Shown: positions 26,835-34,887, counted from the stretch's first letter. The stretch: DNA of 64,000 nt from DAIDKA01 sp035487155 (GCA_035487155.1 DATHMK010000091.1:1-64000); one strand, 5' to 3'. Made by a program: numbers and translations. The notes: generated by a model not told the origin, from the letters alone.

Positions 26835-27353
26835 CTAGGCCAACGCGAGGAGTTGGTCGAGCGCCTTGCCCCAACCCTCGTGGAAACCCATTTTCTCGTG
26901 CGCCTTGCGGGACTCCTCGTCACCATGGATGACGAGCGCCGTATACAGCGTGCCCTGGTCCCGCGGCTGCAGCGTGATGATGGCGGTCATGACAAATGAA
27001 CCGGCCGCAGCCACCGCCGGTCGCGGCCGGTAGCCCGGTCCCAGCGCGCCGGTCCACACCAGCTTGCGGTTCGGGACTATTTCCAGGTAGCAGCCGACAG
27101 TGTCGAACTCCTGGCCCTCAGGGCCGCGCATGACGGTGCGGAACCTGCCGCCCGGTCGCAGATCGATTTCGCAGTCCACCGTCTTCCAGGGCGCCGGCGT
27201 GAACCATTTCTTCAATTGTTCAGCAACGGTCCAACCGCGCCACAAATGCTCCGCCGACGCGTCCACGACGCGTTCGAAGACCAGGTCGAGTCTGGGATCC
27301 GGCTGATGAACAATAGGGGCGGTCAAGCTGCACGCTCCGGGTTGATGCTGCAT
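26835..27353 (-). CDS. SRPBCC / AHSA1-family protein
   Basis: This 172-residue protein has an AHSA1-like fold: FERVVDASAEHLWRGWT, KKWFTPAPWKTVDCEIDLRPGG and a C-terminal GWGKALDQLLALA helix. These domains bind hydrophobic ligands, but no enzyme role is evident. It is unrelated in position to the SRPBCC protein at 712-1146. It lies immediately downstream of the Rieske oxygenase gene on the same strand (29-bp gap), so it may belong to the same transcript. Confidence 0.87.
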   Translation of the reverse strand: MQHQPGACSLTAPIVHQPDPRLDLVFERVVDASAEHLWRGWTVAEQLKKWFTPAPWKTVDCEIDLRPGGRFRTVMRGPEGQEFDTVGCYLEIVPNRKLVWTGALGPGYRPRPAVAAAGSFVMTAIITLQPRDQGTLYTALVIHGDEESRKAHEKMGFHEGWGKALDQLLALA

Positions 27354-27382
27354 TGAACACCCAGCGCGCGGCAGCCGGCAAG

Positions 27383-28420
27383 CTAGGCGCTGGGCGCCGC
27401 CTCGGCGCGCGCGAGGCGCGCCACCAACTGGTTGAAAAGCATCACGCCCCGGTCGTGACCAGTGGGCATGACAGAGGGAACCGCGGTCTGATCGATGACT
27501 CGCTGCTGCGCTTCGATCATGATCTTGTCCTCACCAAAAGCCTGCGCCGCAAGCTTCATCAGAAAATCACGCAGCGCCTCATCGCCGTGGTGCCGATGCG
27601 GGCCCCAGGAGAAAAAATATCGGGCGCTGCGCTCGGCCATGGGCGTGACCGCCTGGCTGGTGAAAGTCACGCCGCGCAGGGCCTGTGAATAATCCGGCCG
27701 CTCATAGTTGCAGCTCGCCGCCATGCCGGGCCTGAAGCTGCCCGACCACATCAACAGCACGCCCGGGATCAGGAAATCATAGGTCGACCAGTTGTCGGTG
27801 AGTTCATCAGTGCTGCGCCCCGGCGGCCCGCGGGTCCCCGTGATCCAGCGTTCAAACCTGACACCACGCTCGAGCGGGACCAGCCTGGGACGCTCCTCGG
27901 CGAAGCTCGGACCGGCGCCGAAGCTATTGGCATGGACATACGTCAGATGACTGAAGTCCAGAAGATTGTCATTGATGTGGCAGGCCTCGGCCTGGTAATC
28001 GAGCTGGCCGCGGCCGAGGATCCATTCCGGATCCTCCAGGCCCACTGCCGGTGGAATCAGCGCCTCGTCGGCGCGCTGTGGGTCCCCCATCCATACCCAT
28101 AGCCAGCTATGCCGATCGACGATGGGGTAGCTGCGCACACGCGCACCGGGAGGAATGACATCCTGCCCGGGAATCTGCACGCACTGCCCCCGGGTGTCGT
28201 ACAAAAGTCCGTGATACATGCAGCGCAGACGCTCCGCTTCACAGCGTCCCAATGACAGCGGTGCCAGCCGGTGCACACAGCGATCCGCCAGCGCAACCAC
28301 CTGCTGCGACGTGCGCCACAGCACAATGGGTTCACCCAGGATGCGGATGGCACTTAGCCCATTGGGAGCAAGATCCGGACTCCACCCTCCCACGTACCAT
28401 GCGTTTCGCACATAATTCAT
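27383..28420 (-). CDS. Rieske non-heme iron oxygenase, VanA-like
   Basis: The ATG at 28420 (MNYVRNAWYVGGWS) has a GGGGGG ribosome site a few bases upstream and is typical for the family, so it is preferred over 28444. The protein has 345 residues. The Rieske [2Fe-2S] ligands are Cys48, His50, Cys67 and His70 (CVH...CMYH). The mononuclear iron site is in DNLLDFSHLTYVH with His158 and His163. This resembles vanillate O-demethylase oxygenase subunits and related O-demethylases. No reductase partner gene lies beside it. It diverges from a TetR regulator across a palindrome and is likely its target. The substrate is unknown, probably an aromatic ether or ester. Confidence 0.88.
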   Translation of the reverse strand: MNYVRNAWYVGGWSPDLAPNGLSAIRILGEPIVLWRTSQQVVALADRCVHRLAPLSLGRCEAERLRCMYHGLLYDTRGQCVQIPGQDVIPPGARVRSYPIVDRHSWLWVWMGDPQRADEALIPPAVGLEDPEWILGRGQLDYQAEACHINDNLLDFSHLTYVHANSFGAGPSFAEERPRLVPLERGVRFERWITGTRGPPGRSTDELTDNWSTYDFLIPGVLLMWSGSFRPGMAASCNYERPDYSQALRGVTFTSQAVTPMAERSARYFFSWGPHRHHGDEALRDFLMKLAAQAFGEDKIMIEAQQRVIDQTAVPSVMPTGHDRGVMLFNQLVARLARAEAAPSA

Positions 28421-28437
28421 GCGTCCCCCCGGTTTAT

Positions 28438-28450
28438 TGAACATTGTTCA
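28438..28450. promoter_or_regulatory. Palindrome between Rieske oxygenase and TetR gene
   Basis: TGAAC-ATT-GTTCA is a perfect 5-bp inverted repeat with a 3-bp centre. It sits 18 bp upstream of the Rieske ATG and about 60 bp upstream of the TetR GTG. It is the expected size and place for a TetR-family operator, and overlap with the Rieske leader suggests repression. A TATAGT at 28463-28468 may be a -10 box for the regulator. Confidence 0.5.
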
Positions 28451-28508
28451 GTAGACTCCGGGTATAGTCAACACCCTCAGCACTCGGGCCACAGGAACAC
28501 ACGCTGCC

Positions 28509-29042
28509 GTGAAAATCCATCAACGCCAGGTCATCGACGTGGCGCTCGTACTGCTCGACGAACATGGCCTGGATGAACTGCAGATGCGGGCGGTGGCCAG
28601 CCGTCTGAACGTGCAGGCCTCGGCCCTCTACTGGCATGTGCGCAACAAGGGGGAGCTGCTGAGCCTGATGGCCTGGGATTTCTATGATGGGGCATTGAGC
28701 GCCATCCCCGCCGGACTGACCTGGCGCGACTGGCTGCTCACGTACGGTGTGACCTTCCGCAAGGGGCTGCTCGGCCACCGCGATTCAGCCCAGTTGTGCG
28801 CCATTGCGCGTCCCCTGGATGATGACACCGATGCCGCCACGGAACGGCTCACCAAGCCACTCATGGCCGCCGGGCTCAGCCGCCACCTCGCCTTGTCCTA
28901 CTATTCTTCGGTCGTCTCCCTGGTGCTGGGCTGGTGTATCTACGAGCAAAGCGAAGCCCTGCACGACTATCTCGCCCGCATGATCGGCTTCGAGGAAAGT
29001 TTCACCACCGGCCTGAATGCGCTCGTGGCCGGTTTTCCCTAG
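28509..29042 (+). CDS. TetR-family transcriptional regulator
   Basis: This 177-residue protein starts at GTG. The N-terminal HTH is clear: VALVLLDEHGLDELQMRAVA, then SRLNVQASALYWHVRNKGELL, as in TetR-class repressors. The C-terminal ligand domain is all-helical with YYSSVVSLVLGWCIYEQ. It is divergent from the Rieske oxygenase gene with a palindrome between them, so it is the natural candidate for its repressor. The ligand is probably the oxygenase substrate or a related compound. It converges on the operon at 29050-32479. Confidence 0.88.
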   Translation: MKIHQRQVIDVALVLLDEHGLDELQMRAVASRLNVQASALYWHVRNKGELLSLMAWDFYDGALSAIPAGLTWRDWLLTYGVTFRKGLLGHRDSAQLCAIARPLDDDTDAATERLTKPLMAAGLSRHLALSYYSSVVSLVLGWCIYEQSEALHDYLARMIGFEESFTTGLNALVAGFP

Positions 29043-29049
29043 CGCGCGT

Positions 29050-29949
29050 TTATCTGGCGGCCGGTTGCGAGCCTGGCGCCGGCTTGGCCGATGAGTCCTG
29101 ATGCGCGGCGGCATCGTGGCCCTTTTCGGTGCTGGGCAGATTGGCGTTGAGGTTCGGCAGGCACTCCACCTCGGGCACGTCGCTGTAGTCCTCGCGGATG
29201 AAGTGCTTGGTATTGTGCCACTCGCCCTTCCAGTTCTTCGGGTCCGTCATGGTGTACTGGACCTCCAGGGTCTGGCCCTGATCCAGCAACCGATAGCGTT
29301 CAACGATTTCAAACTGGTCTGAAATCGGCAGTCCGCGATCGATCCAGTGCTCATTGGGTTCCAGGTACTTGGTATCCACCACCAGGCTGTCGCCCTCCCA
29401 ATGGCCGATGGATTCGCCGTTGTAAGTGGAGATCGCGATATCCGGATCGGTGTGCTTGCGGCCATCGGTGTAGATCACGCGGAAGCTGTTGGTGAAGCCG
29501 AAGGTCATGAAGACGGCGGTGGGCAGCTGGATGATGTTCGTCGGCCACACTCGCGTCATGATCATGGGCATGCCGGCCGGAAAACACTCACCGATGCTGT
29601 CGCGATAGGATTGGTGGGCCGCCGCCGCCGCCGCCGCCGCCACCAGCGCCTGTTTACCCGCCTCATAGAACTCAGGGTATGGCGGCCCGAACATGAAATC
29701 GGCGAAGGCGTGACGCAGATTGACGAACCAGGTGCCGGTCATGTCGAAGGGTGGCTTGGGGCGCTTCTTGTGCAGGTTCTGCGGCGCCAGCGCACCGTAG
29801 TAACCGTCATGCTTGTGCGCCAGATCGTCCTCCTGCTTCTGGCTCAGGCCCGGACGCGGCGCCTGTTGCGCACTGGCCAGCGTACCCGCCAGCAGCAGCA
29901 GCGCAGCGCCAAGACCCACCGCCATCCGCCTGCTGGTCATTCGCATCAT
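29050..29949 (-). CDS. Exported protein of unknown function (companion of DUF6152/SnoaL proteins)
   Basis: The ATG at 29949 has a GGGGGGG ribosome site and opens a signal peptide (RRMAVGLGAALLLLAGTLASAQQ). The 299-residue protein has a central part with DMTGTWFVN, PAGMPMIMTRVWPTNIIQLP and YNGESIGHWEGDSLVVDTKY. A poly-Ala stretch (VAAAAAAAAH) is encoded by the GCC repeat. I recognise the family only as an unnamed exported protein often seen with DUF6152 and SnoaL-like genes in aromatic/steroid-degrading bacteria. It is third in a minus-strand operon, 34 bp after the DUF6152 gene. Confidence 0.75.
   Translation of the reverse strand: MMRMTSRRMAVGLGAALLLLAGTLASAQQAPRPGLSQKQEDDLAHKHDGYYGALAPQNLHKKRPKPPFDMTGTWFVNLRHAFADFMFGPPYPEFYEAGKQALVAAAAAAAAHQSYRDSIGECFPAGMPMIMTRVWPTNIIQLPTAVFMTFGFTNSFRVIYTDGRKHTDPDIAISTYNGESIGHWEGDSLVVDTKYLEPNEHWIDRGLPISDQFEIVERYRLLDQGQTLEVQYTMTDPKNWKGEWHNTKHFIREDYSDVPEVECLPNLNANLPSTEKGHDAAAHQDSSAKPAPGSQPAAR
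29618..29641. repeat. GCC trinucleotide tract in a coding region
   Basis: Eight tandem GCC units encode the poly-Ala run in the exported protein at 29050-29949. Slippage of whole units would change the Ala count without a frameshift. Confidence 0.75.
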
Positions 29950-29983
29950 TCGCCCCCCCGGAAGATTCTTGAATTCTTGTCGA

Positions 29984-30355
29984 TCAGCGCTGCTGTTCGC
30001 CGCCGAGCACCGTGCCATCAGCCAGAACGATCGACACATACTGGCCGCCGGGTGTGCCATCGCGCAGCGGCCGTACGGTCACGGTGACCTTGTCACCGGC
30101 CTTGAGCGTGGTGCGCTTCCAGCCATCGCGCACCAGGTTGTTGGGACTGTTCATCTCGACCGCCCAGACTTCCGAGCCACCCCCGGGCTTGTCGACATTG
30201 ACCTTGAAATTGGCGTGCGGATTGCTCCAGTTGAAGTCGATGATGGTGCCGGTGACATCGACCTTCTTGGAGGTATCGAACATCGCGCCGGAATGATGCG
30301 CGAAGGCCAGGCCGCAGAAACTCATCAGGCCGATCACGATGGAAACTCTACGCAT
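29984..30355 (-). CDS. Exported DUF6152-family protein
   Basis: The ATG at 30355 has a strong AGGAGAA ribosome site and a signal peptide (MRRVSIVIGLMSFCGLAFA). The mature protein starts HHSGAMFD, typical of DUF6152 proteins, then has GTIIDFNWSNPHANF and GGSEVWAVEMNSPNNL. The length is 123 residues. It looks like a small beta-rich OB-like secreted protein; its function is not established. The HHS start may bind metal, which is a guess. It sits between the triple SnoaL gene and the 299-residue exported protein gene. Confidence 0.83.
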   Translation of the reverse strand: MRRVSIVIGLMSFCGLAFAHHSGAMFDTSKKVDVTGTIIDFNWSNPHANFKVNVDKPGGGSEVWAVEMNSPNNLVRDGWKRTTLKAGDKVTVTVRPLRDGTPGGQYVSIVLADGTVLGGEQQR

Positions 30356-30430
30356 AAGGTTCTCCTGGTGAACCGGTCGGCGATGGTATCGCCGCATCAG
30401 TTGCCGGCGCAACCGGTACGCTCCCAAACG

Positions 30431-32479
30431 CTACTTACCCGTCACCGGATTCACGTAGTGGTAGGGCGGCAGGAACGAACGCGGATACATCTCAAAGTGC
30501 ACCGTGGGTGGCGAATCCGGAGGATTGGATCCCGTGATGCCCGGTGCGTCGCGCGCCGGCAGCTCCTTCCAGCCCACATCATAGGGCGCGAAGTAGGTGT
30601 TGATGGCATGGTCGGATTCGATGCGCCAGATGCCGTCGAGCTTCACATAGGTGTTCTCGTAGATGCCGCCCATCCAGGTGCCGTTCTTGCCGTAGTTGCC
30701 CATCATGCTGAATGCGCGCGAGCGCATCTTCGCGGTGCGGCCGTCGCTCGCGACATCGATCACCGGCTGGTACTGCATGTGGTTGTGCAGGACGCCGTCA
30801 TCCAGTCCCTGCTGTCCGTAGAGGTTGAGATTGCGGCGTACGGCCGGTTTGCCGGCGTACACACCGCGCAGCGCGATCTCGATGGTGCCCTCGGGTGCCC
30901 ACAGATCAGTGAGCGCGTCCCACTCCAGGGTGGCCAGGTAGTAGCCATACATGGCGTGCAGGTTTTCGATGATTGCCGCATCCTCCAGCAAACCGGTGCG
31001 CCGTGCGAGACTGTCCGTCAGGGATTGCAGCGCGCCGGGCGTGCCCAGCGCCGCAAGCTCGGCCGGCGTGGCAGTCCACTCGCGCATCGGCGCGGCGCCG
31101 CTCACCGGATTGGCATAGTCAAACGGCGCGGCCACCGGTGCCTGCAACGCGCTGGCAGGCCGGTCGGGCTTCAGCTGCGGCTCAAATTGCGAGTAGGTCT
31201 GCACGCTCTTCGCCCAGCCCGCATCGTAGGGTGTGTACAGCGTGGGATAAAAATGCAGCCGCCGGATGCGCCACACGCCAGCGCGCTTCACGTACTCGTT
31301 CTCGTAGACGCCGACGCCCCATTCATGGAACTGGCCGGCCTGGGCCAGCTGCGCGAACAGATGCCAGCGGGCGCGCGCGAAGCTGCCGTCCGCACTCACG
31401 TGCACGATGGGTTGCAGCTGCATGTTGTCGAACAGGCGCCCGGCCGCCGGCCCTTCCGGTCCGATTGCGCGCAGATAGTTCAGCACATGGGCCTGGCCGA
31501 CGTAGGCGCCGCGCCCGGCGACATCGATTTCACCATCCGCTGAGAACAGGTCCGCGGCCTGGCTCCACTGGCCCTTGTCGAGGTAGTACCCGTAGATACG
31601 CTGCAGCTTCTCGATGGCGTTCTGATCCTCCAGCCGCTGCACCTCATGCCCCAGCAGCGCGATCTGGCGCGGCAACTGCGCCGCGTTCCCATTCGCCGTC
31701 GCGACACTGCCGAGGCTGCCCTGGGCCCCATCGGTGCGCAGGCTGGGCGGCTGGTTCTTGAAATGAAAATGCGGCACATGGGCACCGGGCCAGACCTTGT
31801 ACTGCTCGGTGGGCGGCGCATCCGCGGGCAGCGAGGCCGGTGCGTAGTGGCCCCCGTTCACATCCGGGTTGCGGGCCCAGCCACCCTGGCCATACGGGGT
31901 CATCAGCGTCTGGTACCAGTGCAGAGCGCTGATCTTCCAGACACCGCCCTCCTTCACGTATTCATTTTCGTAGGGACCTTCGCCCCACCAGGCATCCTTG
32001 CCGGCCTGCCCGGCCAGGATGACCGCACGCCAGGTTCCCTTGGCCGTGAGGCCATCGGGCGCCAGATTGATGACGGGCATGAGCTGCAGGTATTGGTTGA
32101 CCTGGCCGGGCGCCAGACCGCTATGGCCGCCGGCCACGGCCAGGAAGTACTGGTGTATCCGCTCCTGACCCCGATACACCCCATCCAGGCCGATCTCCAG
32201 GGTCGCGTTGCGCGAAAAGAGCTGCGCGACCTGATCCCACTGACCCACATCGAGGTAGTACCCGTAGGCGCGCTGCAGTCGCTTGATGTCCTGGATGTCC
32301 TTCAGTGCCGTCAGCCGCGCCTGCAGCACAGCGACGGTGTGCGCCAAGGCATCGCCGTCAGCCACGGTGGTCACGGGTTGCGCGCTCAGACACCGACCCG
32401 CCAGCCACATGCAGGCCCAGCCCGCGGACCAGGCCATGCCGGAGCGCCGTGCCCGGCTTGCGCCAATCGCTGTGATCAT
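30431..32479 (-). CDS. Exported protein with three tandem SnoaL-like (NTF2 fold) domains
   Basis: The ATG at 32479 has a GGAGGGGG ribosome site; a hydrophobic N terminus follows (SGMAWSAGWACMWLAGRCLSA), so it is probably exported. The 682-residue protein contains three repeats of a SnoaL-like domain. Each starts like LQRAYGYYLDVGQW, LQRIYGYYLDKGQW and LHAMYGYYLATLEW, at residues about 65, 305 and 510. Each continues with an L-F/W-x-x-x-x-x-I-x-L-x-G-V-Y-x-G core and later ENEYVK or ENTYVK. Single SnoaL domains usually dimerise and act as cyclases, isomerases or hydratases. A three-domain chain is unusual. It heads the operon with DUF6152. Confidence 0.87.
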   Translation of the reverse strand: MITAIGASRARRSGMAWSAGWACMWLAGRCLSAQPVTTVADGDALAHTVAVLQARLTALKDIQDIKRLQRAYGYYLDVGQWDQVAQLFSRNATLEIGLDGVYRGQERIHQYFLAVAGGHSGLAPGQVNQYLQLMPVINLAPDGLTAKGTWRAVILAGQAGKDAWWGEGPYENEYVKEGGVWKISALHWYQTLMTPYGQGGWARNPDVNGGHYAPASLPADAPPTEQYKVWPGAHVPHFHFKNQPPSLRTDGAQGSLGSVATANGNAAQLPRQIALLGHEVQRLEDQNAIEKLQRIYGYYLDKGQWSQAADLFSADGEIDVAGRGAYVGQAHVLNYLRAIGPEGPAAGRLFDNMQLQPIVHVSADGSFARARWHLFAQLAQAGQFHEWGVGVYENEYVKRAGVWRIRRLHFYPTLYTPYDAGWAKSVQTYSQFEPQLKPDRPASALQAPVAAPFDYANPVSGAAPMREWTATPAELAALGTPGALQSLTDSLARRTGLLEDAAIIENLHAMYGYYLATLEWDALTDLWAPEGTIEIALRGVYAGKPAVRRNLNLYGQQGLDDGVLHNHMQYQPVIDVASDGRTAKMRSRAFSMMGNYGKNGTWMGGIYENTYVKLDGIWRIESDHAINTYFAPYDVGWKELPARDAPGITGSNPPDSPPTVHFEMYPRSFLPPYHYVNPVTGK

Positions 32480-32608
32480 CAACCCCCCTCCAAGCCATCA
32501 CCCGTGTCCGCCAGTGCGCTGTGTGGCTCGATGATACGTGAGCGCGCAGCTCCTCTGGCCGCGCCCGAGGCGCCGCCGCAGTGCACAAAATGGGTCGTGC
32601 GCGGGGGT

Positions 32609-32872
32609 TTAGACCGAGGTCTTCTCGGTGCTGCTGGCCTTCTCGGTCGTGCTGCTCTTCTCGGCGGGCGCTGCCTTGTCCTGGGGTGGCAGCTGGCGGG
32701 CTTCTACCGGCGGCGGCGGCTCGGCGTCGCGCTCGCCTTCCTTCATGGACTCCTTGAACCCGCGTACGGCCTGGCCCAGATCAGAGCCGATGGTGCGCAG
32801 CTTCTTGGTGCCGAAGACGATCAGCACGACCAGCAGAATGATCAACAAATGCTTGGGGGAGAATATATCCAC
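32609..32872 (-). CDS. tatA: Sec-independent (Tat) translocase protein TatA
   Basis: An 87-residue protein with the TatA layout: a short N-terminal TM helix (HLLIILLVVLIVFG), the FGTKKLR hinge, an amphipathic helix (TIGSDLGQAVRGFKESMKE), and a Pro/Glu/Lys/Thr-rich disordered tail with a KSSTTEKASSTEKTS repeat. TatA polymerises to form the twin-arginine transport pore. No tatB or tatC is adjacent, so those genes must lie elsewhere if the pathway is complete. TatE-like roles are possible. Confidence 0.9.
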   Translation of the reverse strand: MDIFSPKHLLIILLVVLIVFGTKKLRTIGSDLGQAVRGFKESMKEGERDAEPPPPVEARQLPPQDKAAPAEKSSTTEKASSTEKTSV

Positions 32873-33195
32873 AGCGGGTCAAGCCTCTATAAACGCTGAT
32901 CCTGATGATACGCCTTCGCCGGGGGTGCCGCCGGGCACGGCCACTGCCACCAGCTCAAGCCTACGCTACCCGCCCCGCAATGGGGCGCCCAACGTGCGGC
33001 ATGTTTGCCTTAGGAATCAAGCACGGGCTGGCAATACCTAAGACACTGCCTTGAGTATATCACCGCGCTGGCGCAAAATTGATTTGACATTGTTTTTCGT
33101 GACGCGGGGCGTATATTCGGCAAGGAAAGCCGGACGATGCACGGTTTACTTACCAAACAACAACAATCCGCTGCCCACCACAAGAAGAGGTCGCA
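32873..33195. other. Spacer of 323 bp without a gene
   Basis: I find no protein frame of interest in it. It contains the leader of tatA (minus strand), a T-rich promoter-like patch at 33084-33117 facing the 113-residue protein, and an A-rich leader with an AAGAGG ribosome site at about 33184-33189. Confidence 0.5.
33090..33117 (+). promoter_or_regulatory. Predicted promoter for the 113-residue protein
   Basis: TTGTTT at 33090-33095 and TATATT at 33112-33117 are spaced by 16 bases. A perfect TTGACA at 33084-33089 lies 22 bases from the -10, too far to be the usual partner. Transcription would start about 70 bases before the ATG at 33196. Confidence 0.42.
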
Positions 33196-33537
33196 ATGAG
33201 CACGACGTGGGAGAAGTTTCAGGGGGCCACCCTCTCGCTGGCGCGTTCCGGTTCGATCAAGGACCGGCTCAGCGAGGCCTACCGCAATCATCTGTCTGCG
33301 GTGGCCGAGGAGGAGCTGCCACGCGAGATCCGCGAACAGTTTCATAACGTGCGCTGTTCGCTGACACGGGAACGACCACTGCGCGGTGAGGATGCGATTC
33401 GCGCCTCGGTGCGCAAGATGTCCTGTCATGAAGCCGAGAACATCGCCGAGACGGTGGTGCAGATGCTCTCGGTGATGGCCCGCTCGCCGCAGTTGCGCCC
33501 GGCTTCCACGGCGCCGCTGTATCTGCTCGAGGCTTAG
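33196..33537 (+). CDS. Small conserved-looking protein of unknown function
   Basis: This 113-residue protein has a good GAAGAGG ribosome site. It looks all-helical and rich in Arg and Glu, with segments SIKDRLSEAYRNHLSAV, LPREIREQFHNVRCSL and SCHEAENIAETVVQML. There is no TM segment and no signal peptide. I do not recognise a family. It converges on the TIR-like gene 10 bp away and has its own promoter, so it is probably real and independently expressed. Confidence 0.72.
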   Translation: MSTTWEKFQGATLSLARSGSIKDRLSEAYRNHLSAVAEEELPREIREQFHNVRCSLTRERPLRGEDAIRASVRKMSCHEAENIAETVVQMLSVMARSPQLRPASTAPLYLLEA

Positions 33538-33547
33538 AACAGGCGCG

Positions 33548-34000
33548 CTAGTCGAGTTTGAACTCGATCGTCTCCCAGCGGTTGGTTTCCTCGTGGCGCG
33601 CCTGGCGCTTGATGGAATCCACCAGCGTGCGCGCATCCCACTCCACCATTTCATGCGCGAGTTCCGTGATCGCCTTGGGCACCGCCGCGGAGCTGCCGAA
33701 ATTCTTCATCAGCACCACCGGCTTGTGGGCGGCCTGGGCAAAGATCATCTGAAACTGCAGCAGATCCCGGTTCGCCTCGGCCAGGCTCGGTAGCGCAATG
33801 ATGACTTCGGCCGGCGCGATCTGCTGCCGCAGGCTTTCGCGCAGCGCGTCCTTGTCCCCGGCGGGCATGTGATCCGGAGTGCTGCAATTCTTGTAGAAGA
33901 AATTGTTCGCACTCTCCAGGTACTCGAACACGCGCAGGTAATCGTCACTGTTGTCCCAGGCATGCGTGACGAAGACCCGAAATGGGTTGGCTTGCGACAT
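33548..34000 (-). CDS. TIR-like domain protein (MTH538/ThsB-type, DUF1863)
   Basis: The ATG at 34000 (MSQANPFRVFVTHAWDN) gives 150 residues, one TIR-like domain. Strand 1 FRVFVTHAWDNSDDYLRVF matches the V-F-I-S-H-x-W/F-x-x-D-x-Y pattern of the MTH538/ThsB TIR family. Later strands are EVIIALPS and KPVVLMKNFG. At the position of the catalytic Glu of NADase TIRs (W-x-x-W-E-I pattern) this protein appears to have Gln84 in LLQFQMIFAQAAHKP. It may be enzymatically inactive or a binding module. No ThsA-like effector is nearby. It diverges from an endonuclease/exonuclease/phosphatase protein. Confidence 0.72.
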   Translation of the reverse strand: MSQANPFRVFVTHAWDNSDDYLRVFEYLESANNFFYKNCSTPDHMPAGDKDALRESLRQQIAPAEVIIALPSLAEANRDLLQFQMIFAQAAHKPVVLMKNFGSSAAVPKAITELAHEMVEWDARTLVDSIKRQARHEETNRWETIEFKLD

Positions 34001-34103
34001 GCTCTTAAGTCTCGCACAGCAGGCAGCCGGCCGCAAAACCCAGCCCCGTGAGAGTACAATCCCCGGACTTCACCACCTTCAAAGGCCTCAAGAGCGGCAG
34101 CCG

Positions 34104-34868
34104 TTGCGCCTGGTTGTCTACAATATCCGCTACGCGACGGGCACCGGGCCCGCCTTTCACCTGCCGCTGCCGGGCGCGGGGTACCTGCGTACCAACAAGC
34201 GCGTTCTTAGCGGCATCACCGAGTTCCTGCGCGCGGAAAAACCCGATGTGGTGGGCCTGATCGAGGTCGACACCGGCTCCATTCGCTCCGGTATGGTCAA
34301 CCAGGCCGAATACATCGCCCAGCAGCTCGGGCATTTTTCGACCTATGAGTGCAAGTACGGCGCCCAGTCGCTGAACCAGTTCGTACCCATTGTGCGCAAG
34401 CAGGCCAACGCCTTCCTGTCCGCACCGCACATGACGGGGGAACGGTTCCACTACTTTGACACGGGCATCAAGCGCCTGATCATCGAGCTGGAGCTGGAGG
34501 ATGTGTGCGTATTCCTGGTGCATCTGTCGCTGAAGTACCGGCACCGCCAGTACCAGCTGCGCTCGCTGCACGACCTGATCGTCAAGTCCAACAAGCCGGT
34601 GATCGTGGCCGGCGACTTCAATACCTTCTGGGGCAATCACGAGATCTATCTGTTCATGCGCGCCGCGGGACTGCGCAGTGCCAATACCCTGGAGCTGCCC
34701 TCCTTCCCGGCGCGCATACCGCGCGTCGAGCTGGATTTCATCCTCGTCAGTTCCGACATCGAGATCACCGATTTTCGAGTTCCCGATGTGCGCTTCTCCG
34801 ACCATCGCCCGCTGATCTGCGATTTCCACATCAACACCGGCGCGGCCCGCCGCGACAGCGCCGCCTGA
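34104..34868 (+). CDS. Endonuclease/exonuclease/phosphatase family protein
   Basis: The C-terminal three quarters show an EEP fold: LVVYNIRYATG, DVVGLIEVDTGS with the metal-binding Glu, VIVAGDFNTFWG and VRFSDHRPLICDFH with the catalytic Asp-His. The start is uncertain. The only plausible in-frame codons after the divergent gene start are ATG 33999, which overlaps that gene, and TTG 34104, right before the first beta strand; I chose the latter. This gives 254 residues. The enzyme could cleave DNA, RNA or phosphoinositide-like phosphates. It is followed 19 bp later by the FadB/J-like gene. Confidence 0.82.
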   Translation: MRLVVYNIRYATGTGPAFHLPLPGAGYLRTNKRVLSGITEFLRAEKPDVVGLIEVDTGSIRSGMVNQAEYIAQQLGHFSTYECKYGAQSLNQFVPIVRKQANAFLSAPHMTGERFHYFDTGIKRLIIELELEDVCVFLVHLSLKYRHRQYQLRSLHDLIVKSNKPVIVAGDFNTFWGNHEIYLFMRAAGLRSANTLELPSFPARIPRVELDFILVSSDIEITDFRVPDVRFSDHRPLICDFHINTGAARRDSAA

Positions 34869-34887
34869 CACGCGACACAACAAGAAC

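Noticed and set aside
30431..32479. Twin-arginine signal at the SnoaL protein N terminus because tatA is next to it
   Set aside because: The Arg pattern (RARRSG) does not fit S-R-R-x-F-L-K well and the link to tatA is only positional.
33084..33117. TTGACA with TATATT as a canonical promoter pair
   Set aside because: The spacing is 22 bases, too long for sigma70. TTGTTT with a 16-base spacer was used instead.
33548..34000. Complete Thoeris defence system
   Set aside because: The TIR-like protein resembles ThsB, but no ThsA-type gene (SIR2/SLOG domain) is nearby.
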